From positions 41,540,001 to 41,604,000 of the forward strand of contig OZ231128.1 of assembly GCA_965153355.1 (NCBI GenBank): a stretch of DNA of 64,000 nucleotides, written 5' to 3'. How positions within the stretch are numbered: the stretch's first letter is position 1; the number at the start of each line of letters is the position of its first letter. The notes below the pieces were generated by a model. It had not been told where the DNA came from and did no database searches. It worked only from the letters and a program-made list of their open reading frames with translations. The stretch comes from Flaccisagitta enflata (taxonomy: Eukaryota > Chaetognatha > Sagittoidea > Aphragmophora). Shown piece by piece: positions 49,600 through 62,505 of this stretch. A program made the translations under genes and the position numbers.

Positions 49600-50220
49600 C
49601 ATAAATACATCTCTACATATATCTCTACATATCTCTACATATCTCTACATATCTCTACAAATATCTCTACAAGTATCTCTACAAATATCTCTACAAATAT
49701 CTCTACAAATATCTCTACAAATATCTCTACAAATATCTCTACAAATATCTCTACAAATATCTCTACAAATATCTCTACAAATATCTCTTTAAATATCTCT
49801 ACAAATATCTCTACAAATATCTCTACAAATATCTCTACAAATATCTCTACAAATATCTCTACAAATATCTCTACAAATATCTCTACAAATATCTCTACAA
49901 ATATCTCTACAAATATCTCTACAAATATCTCTACAAATATCTCTACAAATATCTCTACAAATATCTCTACAAATATCTCTACAAATATCTCTACAAACAT
50001 CTCTACAAGTATCTCTACAAATATCTCTACAAATATCTCTACAAATATCTCTACAAATATCTCTTCAAATATCTCTAGAAATATCTCTACAAATATCTCT
50101 ACAAATATCTCTACAAATATCTCTACAAATATCTTTACAAATATCTCTTCAAATATCTCCACAAATATCTCTACAAATATCTCTACAAATATCTCTACAA
50201 ATATCTCTACAAATATCTAA
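49600..50220 (-). repeat. 12-bp array B5
   Basis: Duplicate of B4 with additional units inserted in the middle; same order of variants at both ends. Confidence 0.95.
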
Positions 50221-50789
50221 GATATATATCAATCATTGGCAGGGTTGTACCAATTTGAAATTTGGCAGGGTGACACTTCAGATTTGGCAGGGTGAGTGCA
50301 AAACTTGGCAGGGCGGTCATAAAAGGATGTTACTATATGTAGCAAGACATATATCAACAATTGGCAGGGTTCTACCAACTTAAAATTTGGCAGGATGACG
50401 CTTAAGATTTGGCAGGGTGAGTGCAAAACTTGGCAGGGCGGTCCTAAAAGGATATTACTAGATGTAGCAATATATATATCAATCATTGGCAGGGTATTTC
50501 CAACTTAGAATTTTGCAGGGTGACACTTGAAATTTGGCAGGGTGAGTGCAAAACTTGGCAGGGCGGTCCTAAAAGGATGTTACTAGATGTAGCAAGACAT
50601 ATAACAATCATTGGCAGGGTTCTGCCAAGTTAAAATTTGGCAGGGTGATGCTTAAGATTTGGCAGGGTTCTACCAACTTAAAATTTGGCAGGGTGATGCT
50701 TAAGATTTGGCAGGGTGAGTTCAAAACTTGGCAGGGCCGTCCTAAAAGGATGTCACTAGAAGTAGCAAGTTATATATCAATCATTGGCA

Positions 50790-52412
50790 TAAATATATCT
50801 CTTCATATATCTCTACATATATCTCTAAAAATATCTCTACAAATATCTCTACAAATATCTCTACAAATATCTCTACAATAATCTCTACAAATATCTTTAC
50901 AAATATCTCTAACTATGGCAAAATAAAAAACCGAACAAATTTTGAGAGAGCCAAAACGTATGAAGATGTTGACCAATTTGCATAAAATTTACAGTAAATG
51001 ATAACCATGATTTGGACTATGTCTGGTTAAAATTTCATCAAAATCCGTTGAAAACTTTAGCCGTTATCACGTTTTTATTTAAGTCACCTCTTTTTTGGAC
51101 TGCCAGTGATGATGTTTATCCTAAATCAAAATAATATCATTTTTAGTAAAATTGGCACTGTGCAAAAAGTTTTGGGAGTTTTGTCATAACTTTTTAACTG
51201 TAGTCTGATGGTGCTATTTACTAATACTAGGCAAAATTCGTTTCTACTCAGATAAGGTCTAGTAGGGTAAATATTGGTTGATTGTAAGCTTGCTCAGGAT
51301 AAGAAATACTCTGCTACCTGTTAGAATATCTTTGCAATTTGGGGGACTAAAAATGCTTCAATCTTCACAAAAATTTTTCTGGAGATGAACCATAATAACA
51401 AAAGTTCCCAGTAAAATAATCATGATGATTGGTAAAAAACTACGGCCTTGGCAATGATTTATATTTCAGATTTCATCTTCATTTACCTCATTCTTAAAAC
51501 CACAAAAAATCTTTTTAGAAAACTTGCTGTTTCTGCTAAAATAATCAGAGTTTTGTAATGAAATTTTTACCACAGCCTGCTAACAATGTGGTCTACTTCC
51601 ACTTCAAATTTCATCAAAATCGGACTAGATTTAGTATGTTTTTTTAAAGTTTGTTTATTCAATCTTTGTAAATTCTTATGTGTGTACATTGAATTTCTGA
51701 TCATCTGACAAGCACTTTTAAAAAATCTATAATTCCTAAACTATTTAGAGCAGGTCATCGATTTTTTCAGTGATGCTTAATGATACCAAAAAGTAACTTC
51801 AGTAAAAATTTCAGCACACTGGGTGAATTTTCAAAGGATTTATGAGCAAAAGAAGTAACTGTTCGGTTTTTTTTTGCCATAGTTACAAATATCTCTACAG
51901 ATATCTCTACAAATATCTCTACAAATATCTCTACAAATATCTCTACAAATCTTTGTACAAATATCTCTACAAATATCTCTACAAATATCTCTACAAATAT
52001 CTCTACAAATATCTCTACAAATATCTCTACAAATATCTCTACAAATATCTCTACAAATATCTCTTCAAATATCTCTACAAATATCTCTACAAATATCTCT
52101 ACAAATATCTCTACAAATATCTCTACAAATATCTCTACAAATATCTCTACAAATATCTCTACAAATATCTCTACAAATATCTCTACAAATATCTTTACAA
52201 ATATCTCTACAAATATCTCCACAAATATCTCTACAAATATCTCTACAAATATTTCTACAAATATCTCTACAAATATCTCTACAAATATCTCCACAAATAT
52301 CTCTACAAATATCTCTACAAATATCTCTACAAATATCTCTACAAGTATCTCTACAAGTATCTCTACAAGTATCTCTAAAATATCTTTACAAATTTCTTTA
52401 CAAATATCTAAG
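50790..52412 (-). repeat. 12-bp array B6, split by a MITE
   Basis: Array sequence at 50790-50911 and 51884-52412, interrupted by the TA-flanked insertion at 50912-51883. Confidence 0.95.
50912..51883. mobile_element. TA-flanked MITE (972 bp) in array B6
   Basis: Inverted ends ACTATGGCAAAA...CCGAAC (about 23-25 bp, A-run length differs). TA duplication at 50910-50911 and 51884-51885. Removing the element plus one TA restores a normal 12-bp unit. No transposase frame. It belongs to the Tc1/mariner type by its TA target. Confidence 0.85.
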
Positions 52413-52555
52413 ATACATATCAATCATTGGCAAGGTTCTACCAATTTGAAATTTGGCAGGGTGACACTTAAGATTTGGCAGGGTGAGTGCAAAACTTGGC
52501 AGGGCGGTCCTAAAAGGATGTCACTAGATGTAGCAAGTTATATATCAATCATTGG

Positions 52556-53581
52556 CATTAATATATCTCTTCATATATCTCTACATATATCTCTACAAAT
52601 ATCTCTACAAATATCTCTACAAATAACACCTCTCACATAATTAAACGAACTGGCAAAATGATCAAAATTGGTAATAATAATGCATTCACTGGGCTGAAAT
52701 TTGACACAGAGTGGGCTAATATATAGTGTTTTCGCAATCCGGGGGAAAATTGAGTACTTGGGAAACTACGTGGCTCTCAGATTGTTTTATGCCAAAAATC
52801 CAGTTAAAGATTTTGACTAATTTTGACAAGTATATCTTTGATGATGAGATAACGTAAGACTCCCTAAAATCAACCATGTAAAAGGCATAAAACCATTAAT
52901 TTTCAGGTTCTTGTACCACTAACAGACAAAAATGAGCTAACAGTACCAAAATACAGTCATTGACAGCTGCAAAAGGTACTGAAACCCCTTGTCAAATATA
53001 GTGGTTTTAGCAACAAATTTGAAGCTCAACTAAACCTAAAATTTGCATGATATCATTTGATGAAGCTATTCACAGCTATTGGTTGACAAGATTTGAAGTT
53101 TTTTTGTAGAACCCTCATGGGAATAACATGTTTTGATAGTATCATTAACCTGGACTCCTTTTCTAGACTTTAAAGACGCAATTATGGACAACTTCTGATC
53201 CCAGTTCGCCTAATTTTGTGAGAGGTGTTATCTCTACAAATATCTCTACAAGAATCTCTACAAATATCTTTACAAATATCTCTACAAATATCTCTACAAA
53301 TATCTCTACAAATATCTCTACAAATATCTCTACAAATCTCTGTACAAATATCTCTACAAATATCTCTACAAATATCTCTACAAATATCTCTACAAATATC
53401 TCTACAAATATCTCTACAAATATCTCTTCAAATATCTCTACAAATATCTCTACAAATATCTCTACAAATATCTCTACAAATATCTCTACAAATATCTCTA
53501 CAAATATCTCTACAAATATCTCTACAAATATCTCTACAAATATCTCTACAAATATCTCTACAAATATCTCTACAAATATAA
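52556..53581 (-). repeat. 12-bp array B7, split by a MITE
   Basis: Array sequence at 52556-52625 and 53229-53581 around the insertion at 52626-53228. Confidence 0.95.
52626..53228. mobile_element. Second TA-flanked MITE (603 bp) in array B7
   Basis: Inverted ends ACACCTCTCACA followed by WAATTARRCGAACTGG (25 of 28 bases identical). TA at 52624-52625 and 53229-53230. Removing it restores the 12-bp register. It is a family different from the 50912 element; no coding capacity. Confidence 0.85.
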
Positions 53582-54019
53582 ATCAATCATTGGCAGGGTT
53601 GTACCAATTTGAAATTTGGCAGGGTGACACTTAAGATTTGGCAGAATGAGTGCAAAACTTGGCAAGGCGGTCCTAAAAGGATGTTACTATATGTAGCAAG
53701 ACATATATCAACAATTGGCAGGGTTCTACCAACTTAAAATTTGGCAGGGTGACGCTTAAGATTTGGCAAGGTGAGTGCAAAACTTGGCAGGGCGGTCCTA
53801 AAAGGATGTTACTAGATGTAGCAAGACATATAACAATCATTGGCAGGGTTCTGCCAAGTTAAAATTTGGCAGGGTGATGCTTAAGATTTGGCAGGGTTCT
53901 ACCAACTTAAAATTTGGCAGGGTGATGCTTAAGATTTGGCAGGGTGAGTTCAAAACTTGGCAGGGCCGTCCTAAAAGGATGTCACTAGATGTAGCAAGTT
54001 ATATATCAATCATTGGCAT

Positions 54020-54607
54020 AAATATATCTCTTCATATATCTCTACATATATCTCTAAAAATATCTCTACAAATATCTCTACAAATATCTCTACAAATATC
54101 TCTACAATAATCTCTACAAATATCTTTACAAATATCTCTACAAATATCTCTACAAATATCTCTACAAATATCTCTACAAATATCTCTACAAATCTCTGTA
54201 CAAATCTCTCTACAAATATCTCTACAAATATCTCTACAAATATCTCTACAAATATCTCTACAAATATCTCTACAAATATCTCTACAAATATCTCTACAAA
54301 TATCTCTACAAATATCTCTACAAATATCTCTACAAATTTCTCTACAAATATCTCTACAAATATCTCTACAAATATCTCTACAAATATCTCTACAAATATC
54401 TCTACAAATATCTCTACAAATATCTCTACAAATATCTCTACAAATATCTCTACAAATATCTCTACAAATATCTCTACAAATATCTCTACAAATATTTCTA
54501 CAAATATCTGTACAAATATCTCTTCAAATATCTCCACAAATATCTCTACAAATATCTCTACAAATATCTCTACAAATATCTCTACAAATATCTCTACAAA
54601 TGTCTAA
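54020..54607 (-). repeat. 12-bp array B8
   Basis: Follows the satellite block duplicated from 50645; uninterrupted relative of B6. Confidence 0.95.
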
Positions 54608-55177
54608 GATATATATCAATCATTGGCAGGGTTGTACCAATTTGAAATTTGGCAGGGTGACACTTAAGATTTGGCAGGGTGAGTGCAAAACTTGGCAGGG
54701 CGGTCCTAAAAGGATGTTACTATATGTAGCAAGACATATATCAACAATTGGCAGGGTTCTACCAACTTAAAATTTGGCAGGGTGACGCTTAAGATTTGGC
54801 AGGGTGAGTGCAAAACTTGGCAGGGCGGTCCTAAAAGGATGTTACTAGATGTAGCAAGATATATATCAATCATTGGCAGGGTATTTCCAACTTAGAATTT
54901 TGCAGGGTGACACTTAAAATTTGGCAGGGTGAGTGCAAAACTTGGCAGGGCGGTCCTAAAAGGATGTTACTAGATGTAGCAAGACATATAACAATCATTG
55001 GCAGGGTTCTGCCAAGTTAAAATTTGGCAGGGTGATGCTTAAGATTTGGCAGGGTTCTACCAACTTAAAATTTGGCAGGGTGATGCTTAAGATTTGGCAG
55101 GGTGAGTTCAAAACTTGGCAGGGCCGTCCTAAAAGGATGTCACTAGATGTAGCAAGTTATTTATCAATCATTGGCAT

Positions 55178-55799
55178 GAATATATCTCTTCATATATCTC
55201 TACATATATCTCTTAAAATATCTCTACAAATATCTCTACAAATATCTCTACAAATATCTCTACAATAATCTCTACAAATATCTTTACAAATATCTCTACA
55301 AACATCTCTACAGATATCTCTACAAATATCTCTACAAATATCTCTACAAATATCTCTACAAATCTCTGTACAAATATCTCTACAAATATCTCTACAAATA
55401 TCTCTACAAATATCTCTACAAATATCTCTACAAATATCTCTACAAATATCTCTACAAATATCTCTACAAATATCTCAACAAATATCTCTACAAATATCTC
55501 TACAAATATCTCTACAAATATCTCTACAAATATCTCTACAAATATCTCAACAAATATCTCTACAAATATCTCTACAAATATCTCTACAAATATCTTTACA
55601 AATATCTCTACAAATATCTCCACAAATATCTCTACAAATATCTCTACAAATATTTCTACAAATATCTCTACAAATATCTCTACAAATATCTCCACAAATA
55701 TCTCTACAAATATCTCTACAAATATCTCTACAAGTATCTCTACAAGTATCTCTACAAGTATCTCTAAAATATCTTTACAAATATCTTTACAAATATCTA
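55178..55799 (-). repeat. 12-bp array B9
   Basis: Ends with three CTCTACAAGTAT units before AAAATATCTTTACAAATATC, matching the start of left-arm arrays in inverse. Confidence 0.95.
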
Positions 55800-55946
55800 A
55801 GATATATATCAATCATTGGCAAGGTTCTACCAATTTGAAATTTGGCAGGGTGACACTTAAGATTTGGCAGGGTGAGTGCAAAAGTTGGCAGGGCGGTCCT
55901 AAAGGGATGTCACTAGATGTAGCAAGTTATATATCAATCATTGGCA

Positions 55947-56558
55947 TAAATATATCTCTTCATATATCTCTACATATATCTCTACAAATATCACTACAAA
56001 TATCTCTACAAATATCTCTACAAATATCTCTACAAGAATCTCTACAAATATCTTTACAAATATCTCTACAAATATCTCTACAAATATCTCTACAAATCTC
56101 TGTACAAATATCTCTACAAATATCTCTACAAATCTCTGTACAAATATCTCTACAAATATCTCTACAAATATCTCTACAAATATCTCTACAAATATCTCTA
56201 CAAATATCTCTACAAATATCTCTACAAATATCTCTACAAATATCTCTACAAATATCTCTACAAATATCTCTACAAATATCTCTACAAATATCTCTACAAA
56301 TATCTCTACAAATATCTCTACAAATATCTTTACAAATATCTCTACAAATATCTCCACAAATATCTCTTCAAATATCTCTACAAATATCGCTACAAATATC
56401 GCTACAAATATCTCTACAAATATCTCCACAAATATCTCTACAAATATCTCTACAAATATCTCTACAAATATCTCTACAAATATCTCTACAAGTATCTCTA
56501 CAAGTATCTCTACAAGTATCTCTAAAATATCTTTACAAATATCTTTACAAATTTCTAA
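55947..56558 (-). repeat. 12-bp array B10
   Basis: Outermost right array, with CGCTACAAATAT variants and the same three-unit GTAT marker. Confidence 0.95.
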
Positions 56559-57479
56559 GATATATATCAATCAATGGCAGTGTTCTACCAATTTGAAATT
56601 TGGCAGGGTGACACTTAAGATTTGGCAGGGTGAGTGCAAAACTTGGCAGGGTCGTCCTAAAAGGATGTTACTAGATGTAGCAAGACATATATCCACAATT
56701 GGCAGGGTTCTACCAACTTAATATTTGGCAGGGTGACGCTTAAGATTTGGCAGGGTGAGTGCAAAACTTGGCAGGGCGGTCCTAAAAGGATGTTACTAGA
56801 TGTAGCAAGATGTATATCAATCATTGGTAGGGTTCTACCAATTTGAAATTTGGCAGGGTGACACTTAAGATTTGGCAGGGTGAGTGCAAAACTTGGCAGG
56901 GCGGTCCTAAAAGGATGTTACTAGATGTAGCAAGATATATATCAATCATTGGCAGGGTTCTACCAACTAAAAATTTGGCAGGGTGACGCTTAAGATTTGG
57001 CAGGGTGAGTGCAAAACTTGGCAGGGCGGTCCAAAAAGGATGTTACTAGATGTAGCAAGATATATATCAATCATTGGCAGTTTTCTACCAATTTGAAATT
57101 TGGCAGGGTGACACTTAAGATTTGGCAGGGTGCGTGCAAAACTTGGCAGGGCGGTCCTAAAAGGATGTTACTAGATGTAGCAAGATATATATCAATCATT
57201 GGCAGGGTTCTACCAACTTAAAAATTGGCAGGGTGACGCTTAAGATTTGGCAGGGTGAGTGCAAAACTTGGCAGGGCGGTCCAAAAAGGATGTTACTAGA
57301 TGTAGCAAGATATATATCAATCATTGGCAGGGTTCTACCAATTTGAAATTTGGCAGGGTGACATTTAAGATTTGGCAGGGTGAGTGCAAAATTTGGCAGG
57401 GTGGTCCTAAAAGGATGTTACTAGATGTAGCAAGATATATATCAATCATTGGCAGGGTTCTTCCAATATAAATCTTGGC

Positions 57480-57789
57480 AGGGGGATCCTTAGGATTTGG
57501 CAGGGTGAGTTGAAACTTGGCAGGGCGGTCCTAAAAGGATGTTACAAGATGTTGCAAGATACTGTTATGTTACAAGAGGTATTTGTGTCTTAGGTTGGAC
57601 CCATATGTTTATATGTGTAAGACCAGTGGGTTTTCACTGGGAAATCTAAGGGTAATACAACCGTTTTTACTTTGGCAGGGTGTATCACTCATTGGCAGGG
57701 TGGATCAGGGTTCATCCCAAAATTATGTGGAATCAACACTTGGCAGGGCCCTCCCAAAAAGAAGCTTGGCAGGGTAAAGGACCTTTGCC
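57480..57789 (-). repeat. Right terminal inverted repeat of the giant element
   Basis: Inverse of 17958-18270 with a few substitutions; ends GGTAAAGGACCTTTGCC. Confidence 0.85.
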
Positions 57790-57898
57790 TAACAATGGTA
57801 TATAATGCCCGATTTTATAGGCAAACTAAGAAAAGAAGGTATTTTCAAAAATAACCTCATTAAAACCTATATTTCTAAAAAAATTGAATTAAATTCAT

Positions 57899-58052
57899 TT
57901 TTAGTCGCAGACAAGCGACTCCATAAGAGGCTTTGTCCATCCATCCATTGGTCCATCGGTCCGTGGTGATCGAGTTTGAAAGTGTGAAAACGCGCATTTC
58001 CGCCCCTGCCTACTGTTCGCGACTGGTATTGGCCATGTATCCAGCCTTGTTT
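57899..58052 (+). repeat. REP1 complete copy
   Basis: Hairpin AGTCGCAGACAAGCGACT at 57903-57920, CCATAAGAGGCTTTGTCCAT, CCAT/GGTCC tract, TTTCCGCCCCTGCC, then TCGCGACTGGTATTGGCCAT and CCAGCCTTGTTT. The 57790-57898 spacer before it shows nothing. Confidence 0.75.
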
Positions 58053-58104
58053 AGATAAGAAACTTGAATAAAATTGTTTTCAAAAATGGCAGCAGCTGAT
58101 TCTC

Positions 58105-58200
58105 AGCCTGGGCATTCTCTTATTTTGTTCTTAAAATTTTGGCAAATCTCAGGCTCATGTCTCTTATAAACTGGTCTCTTATAAAAAAAAAGTGTATACT
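58105..58200 (-). repeat. REP2 copy
   Basis: CTCAGCCTGGGCATTCTCTT, TTGTTCTTAAAATT, ATGTCTCTTATAAACTGGTC and CTTATAAAAAAAAAGTGTA in the same order as other minus copies. Confidence 0.6.
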
Positions 58201-58264
58201 CCGAGCAACCCCGGGCAACCCCGAGTAACCCCGGGGGTTTAATCTCACCTCAGATTGCGGGGTA
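58201..58264. repeat. AACCCC-family repeat fragment
   Basis: CCGAGCAACCCCGGGCAACC, then CCGAGTAACCCC and GGTTTAATCTCACCTCAGAT: same units and same ending as 14458-14600, next to REP2 again. Cut by the MITE insertion. Confidence 0.65.
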
Positions 58265-58607
58265 GCCCACTATGAAAACACACTTTTTCATGGAAAAGTT
58301 CTCTATCGAAGAGATATGACTCAAAATCATAAAAAAAAGATGGTCCATGACCAAAATTTGGCCAAGGGGCCTCTATAAAGTGTGCCCACCACTTATCTTA
58401 TTTCCCATTATGAAAGATAGGAGGCTCTGCAGACCAAAATCCTCCTGTACATTTCCTATGGAATATGAGGGTAGTGGCGGGCACACTTTATGGAAGCCCC
58501 ATGGTCAAATTTTTGTCATCAGCTAACTATTTTCATGATTTTGAGTCATATCTCTTTGATACTTGATAGAGAACTTTTCTATGAAAAAGCGTTTTTTCTC
58601 AGTGGGC
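58265..58607. mobile_element. Long-hairpin MITE (343 bp), TA-flanked
   Basis: Starts GCCCACTATGAAAAC and ends, in inverse, GCCCACTGAGAAAA. The inverted arms extend about 160 bp each (shared AAAGTTCTCTATC, GAGATATGACTCAAAATCAT, AAAGTGTGCCC), so nearly the whole element folds back on itself. TA at 58263-58264 and 58608-58609. A transcript would form a long hairpin. Confidence 0.85.
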
Positions 58608-59032
58608 TATTGCGCGGTGCCCCAGCCTATTCGCAAGCCACTTCATGTTTATCGTGTATACGGCTTTGTTAGAGTTATGAGGACTTAAGAGACGAAGGGT
58701 GGATTTGTATTTTATACGTCGTGTAAATGGTGAAATAATCAACTGAACCGATTTAATGCACTCAATAGACATTAAATTAGACTACTTTACTACTACACTT
58801 CGCAAGGTGTATAGACATGTTTTCCATACCCTACAACACTGTTAATCGCTTGTGCGGGAGAAAATTATCTTACTTCGCAAACGTCATTCAAAACAATAAT
58901 AAATGATCGCCAAGCAACGAGATATCACAAACAACAAAGCGCTTTTAGCGACACAACATTCTCCCGAAACGTGAAAGTAAAAAAAAAAAAAAGAACGAAG
59001 AACAACTTCGAGATCCAAAACTTGGACGCGAA
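58608..59032. other. Upstream region of the kringle gene
   Basis: No repeat recognised. An A-run at 58979-58992 precedes the start. I see no certain promoter elements. Confidence 0.4.
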
Positions 59033-60024
59033 ATGGCAATTTTCGTGCGTTTTGTAGTGGGCGCTTTGCTTAGCCTCGGCAGCATTTCGGGTATCTATTC
59101 ATTCACTTTTCATTGCAATCATAATTCCTATTCATTTATGGAAATGGTTACAAATGGTTAGTATGATTTAAGAAAGAATTAATGAGTGAACGATTCGTTA
59201 ATGTATTTATAAATCTTCTTCTATATTTGTTGAATGTTGATAAACTCTATCCATCGTAACTTTAACGCTATCTAGCGAGGTCATTGAGTGAAGTGTTACG
59301 TGCCGCCGACGTGGAATCGGCTGAGGGCATCGTGGAGGCGCTGTCGAATTACGTCAACCAAGTCGAGGCCAAGCTGGCAGAACTCGCGGCCTTCGAAGCC
59401 AGAATCGCGGCCAACGAAGGATTCGACGCCAGAATTGACGAGTTGGAGGCTCTTACGTCCAAAATTGAGATCGGCGCCAAAGTAGCCAAAAATGAAGGTT
59501 TACTAATTTGTATGCAATCCTAACAATATATGTTATGCGCATCTATGGCATCGTTGTATGTACGTTGATTTTATTGTATAAAAAAGATATCACCTTTCCC
59601 CTGGTTAGAATTGTGTTGCGAAGACGTGAAATGCCAGAATTACCGCGGTACGCTGGCTGTAACGAAGAAAGGCCACACATGTCAAGATTGGGATAAGGAT
59701 ACAGTACAGGACAACAGTGGAAACGACCCTGAAGAGTGAGTGAACTTAACATCGGTACATCTGTAACTCCATTCTTCACAATACGATGATTATTCTTCTA
59801 AAAATAAAGATTATTTGATTTCAATCATTAATTATTGACAAAGATTTTCCCAATCATCCTAATTCTTTTTCCTTGTTCATCATCCTTTAACGTGCAGCCG
59901 ACCTGGCACGGGTTTGGTGAAAAATTATTGTCGTAACCCGGACGGCGACAGCTCGGGCCCCTGGTGTTACACTCTCACCGAAGGCGAGCGTTGGGACAAC
60001 TGTGACATTCCTCTTTGCGCTTAA
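59033..60024 (+). CDS. Secreted single-kringle protein, four exons, about 177 residues
   Basis: Exons 59033-59090, 59276-59497, 59609-59735 and 59898-60024 join in phase with GT/AG introns (534 bases including TAA). The start ATG lies in GCGAAATGG and opens a signal peptide (MAIFVRFVVGALLSLGSISG). Exon 2 encodes an Ala/Glu-rich, probably helical or coiled-coil stretch (about residues 22-93, e.g. NYVNQVEAKLAELAAFEARI). Exons 3-4 encode one kringle domain: YRGTLAVTKKGHTCQDW, NYCRNPDGDSSGPWCYT and RWDNCDIPLCA, with the six kringle cysteines plus two extra ones in the LCCEDVKC lead. Kringles are disulphide-bonded binding modules of extracellular proteins such as clotting factors and growth factors. 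No protease domain follows. The coiled segment suggests oligomers. Partner and role are unknown. Exon limits are inferred from motif continuity and phase. Confidence 0.87.
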
Positions 60025-61548
60025 GGTATTAAACGTGATCAATTCATCATAGCGCGCTATCAGCCTATCTATGCCATAACTTATGTCCGCTACTGTTATT
60101 TTTCATTTATTAAGTGCATGTTGTATACTGCATTTCTTTTTATGTCTCAGAGAAGAACTCGGCGCGGCGATTTGAATGCTCGACGGGATCGGACGAGACA
60201 AAAAAACTGCTTCTTTTACTCACCATTATTCCCTTATGTTCTTTCAAATGAAGAAATGAAGAAATGAAGAAATGACCAATTTCAATTGTAATATCACAAA
60301 TGAACGCTCAGCGTAATTTGAACATTTTACTTCACCCGAATTATGCTATTATTTTCGAATATTGATAAAGCAGCAACGTCGCGTTAGGGCAGGAGCAAAC
60401 TATCCTTTTCAACATCGAGGTGTAGATAGTATAAGATACTGTTTCCTCGTACCAGTCACACGTTGCATTGAAACTTCCGACAAACCAACGCTATGTACTG
60501 TGTGGACCGTAACTGAGTTCTAGATGCATGTATTCGTAATCCAATGACGCTCAGCGCCGCTAGTGTACAGTCTACGTCACTCAAAGCGCCCCAAAAGTTA
60601 ACCAAGTAACCATCGCGGAGGCTCGTTGAAAAAATGTTTCAGGCAAAATTTTAGACCACTCTAGCGACGGGAACCTTTGTTAGGAGAAGTTGGAAGCATT
60701 TTAAGAAGTTATAGGTAGGATGTCGCTCGTCTTATTATCCCAACACATAATTTTCCATTAATTCACCTTTTTGATCCATTATGCGCCTAATACACACACA
60801 GGCGCATACACACGCGCTCCAGGAAATTAAATAATTGTCAAGGCTGTTTCTATGATCTCTTTTTTGCGAGATGGCGAAAAAAGTCAATTTCAAAATTGAG
60901 AAACGTTGACAAAAACGTCCATAATCAGATAGCTCATGTCAATATGAACATGGTTCAAAAACTGAATTTTGTTACTGATCCTCGATTTTCATGTAAATTA
61001 AGCTGAAATGCAACAAATAATGATTGAAAATAAGCAAAAATTGAGCTGTTATAGTCAGCAAAACCCAAAAAATGTGAATTTTTTACTAAATCACAGTTCA
61101 AGAATCCAATCTGACCTGATTCTGCTGAAAAAAATTGTGATTTCAATTTTTTCGAAAATTCTCTAAAAGTAGCTGGTTTGGCTGGTCGGGCCAGTTGGCA
61201 AAAATTTACTGAATCTTCCTACAACAATCAATTTAAGTGGACATTCTCTGAAAGAACCACTGTGCAAAATTTCAGCCAAATCGGACAAATATTTTAGAAG
61301 TTATGCGGTTTTTTGAATTTTTGGGTGGTAGGCTGGTTGGGCTGGTTGGGTTGGTTAGATGTGTCCGAGATGCACCAAAAGCTCTGTTCGTAATTGTTTC
61401 AGTACAGTATTGATCCATGCAAAAAACTTTTAGTCTTTCTCTAAGGGTTTCCAAGATATGGGCATTTCATGATTTTTTTGGATTACCATTTTGCTGGGAG
61501 TTCATACATGCGCCGATAACAAAGAATTAACTACGGAGATTCATCATG
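60025..61548. other. Kringle-gene 3' side and intergenic
   Basis: AAGGTATT directly after the stop and TCTCAG near 60145-60150 could bound a 3'-UTR intron. A GAAATGAA triplet lies at 60252-60276. From 60400 to 61548 I recognise nothing apart from GGCTGGTT-like words near 61180-61355. Confidence 0.4.
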
Positions 61549-61783
61549 AAGCGTGATTATTCTGCAACAATTTACCAACCAATCACATTGAAATTTTCAT
61601 TATGGCTGAATGCCTGGGAGTTAAGACCTGAAATTTTCAGTTTAGATGCAAAATTTCATGTTCTTTCTCATCATGTCATTCAAATTTCCATCAGCAGTTT
61701 CACAATGGCGTGACAGTGACAGACTTAACGCGTGACATGAGCGTGACAAAAGTGTTGGGGGGGTGTGCGGAATAATCACGCTT
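61549..61783. repeat. Possible small MITE
   Basis: AAGCGTGATTATTCTGC (61549-61565) and its near-perfect inverse at 61767-61783 enclose 201 bp. TGA on each side could be a 3-bp duplication, but this is weak. Confidence 0.4.
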
Positions 61784-62505
61784 GAAGAAAAGCGTTATTA
61801 CGCGGCCTTGGAGAGTCACAGTGACATGAAATTTGGAGCATATGTCCGTCAAGTAGTCCTCTATAAGATAGAAACCTAAAAAGTAATTAACTTTGAAAAC
61901 TAGTAGTGTTTTAAAAAAAGATAATCGGCGTACTCAGATTTTGCTGTGAAATGGGGGAAAAATTATTAGGATCAAAGTTTGATGATAATACAATATTTGA
62001 ACAACATAGCATTTACGCAGTAGGATGAAATTTTTTGTACATCACATCGGATTGATGATAACTGATTAAAAACTGAGAAATGATCAGATTATCTATTTTT
62101 TGATAGGTTTTGCTTGTTATTTGCTTGTCCGGACAAAATCCGGACATGCCAATGTGGCCATTTTGACCTTATTCTTAGGCCCCCTAGGGGTAGGAGTGGT
62201 CACAAAAAATGGTTTGGCAAGGTAATCCAGGTAGTTAGGTAGGTCATCAAACCATAAAAACTTGTCACAATACAATACACATTGCAGTTACAGTGTTAAC
62301 ATGGTGGTACGTTGGGTTCTCGCGTCAAAAAGAGATTGTGACATTAACCTCAATTAAAAATTTTTTTTCCTGCTTTTGGTATTCACAGAAATTGAATTAA
62401 GCTCCTAACGATGGTTCCTGTCATCAAAATTGCCTGAAGTATTGAGAAAATCATTTTTTCAACCAACCTCCACATTGATTAAATGGGTGAGGTTGAGGAA
62501 TTAAG
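61784..62505. other. Intergenic, no feature seen
   Basis: AT-rich sequence without gene or repeat signatures that I recognise. Confidence 0.5.

Larger units (their letters stand above)
44830..57479 (-). repeat. 125-bp satellite, right arm (TTGGCAGGG orientation)
   Basis: The same 125-bp unit as the left arm in reverse orientation, alternating with ten 12-bp arrays and interrupted by two MITEs. Local segmental duplications are visible: 48501-48683 recurs at 49420-49602 (919-bp offset), and the block at 50645 recurs at 53874 and 55032. Confidence 0.95.

Noticed and set aside
45314-56596. Similar long frames in the right arm
   Set aside because: Same 12-bp and 125-bp tandem repeats in reverse orientation; frames overlap on both strands.
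57583-57777. 64-codon frame conserved at both ends of the giant element
   Set aside because: Its conservation follows from the inverted termini being near-identical DNA; it includes satellite boxes and has no recognisable domain.
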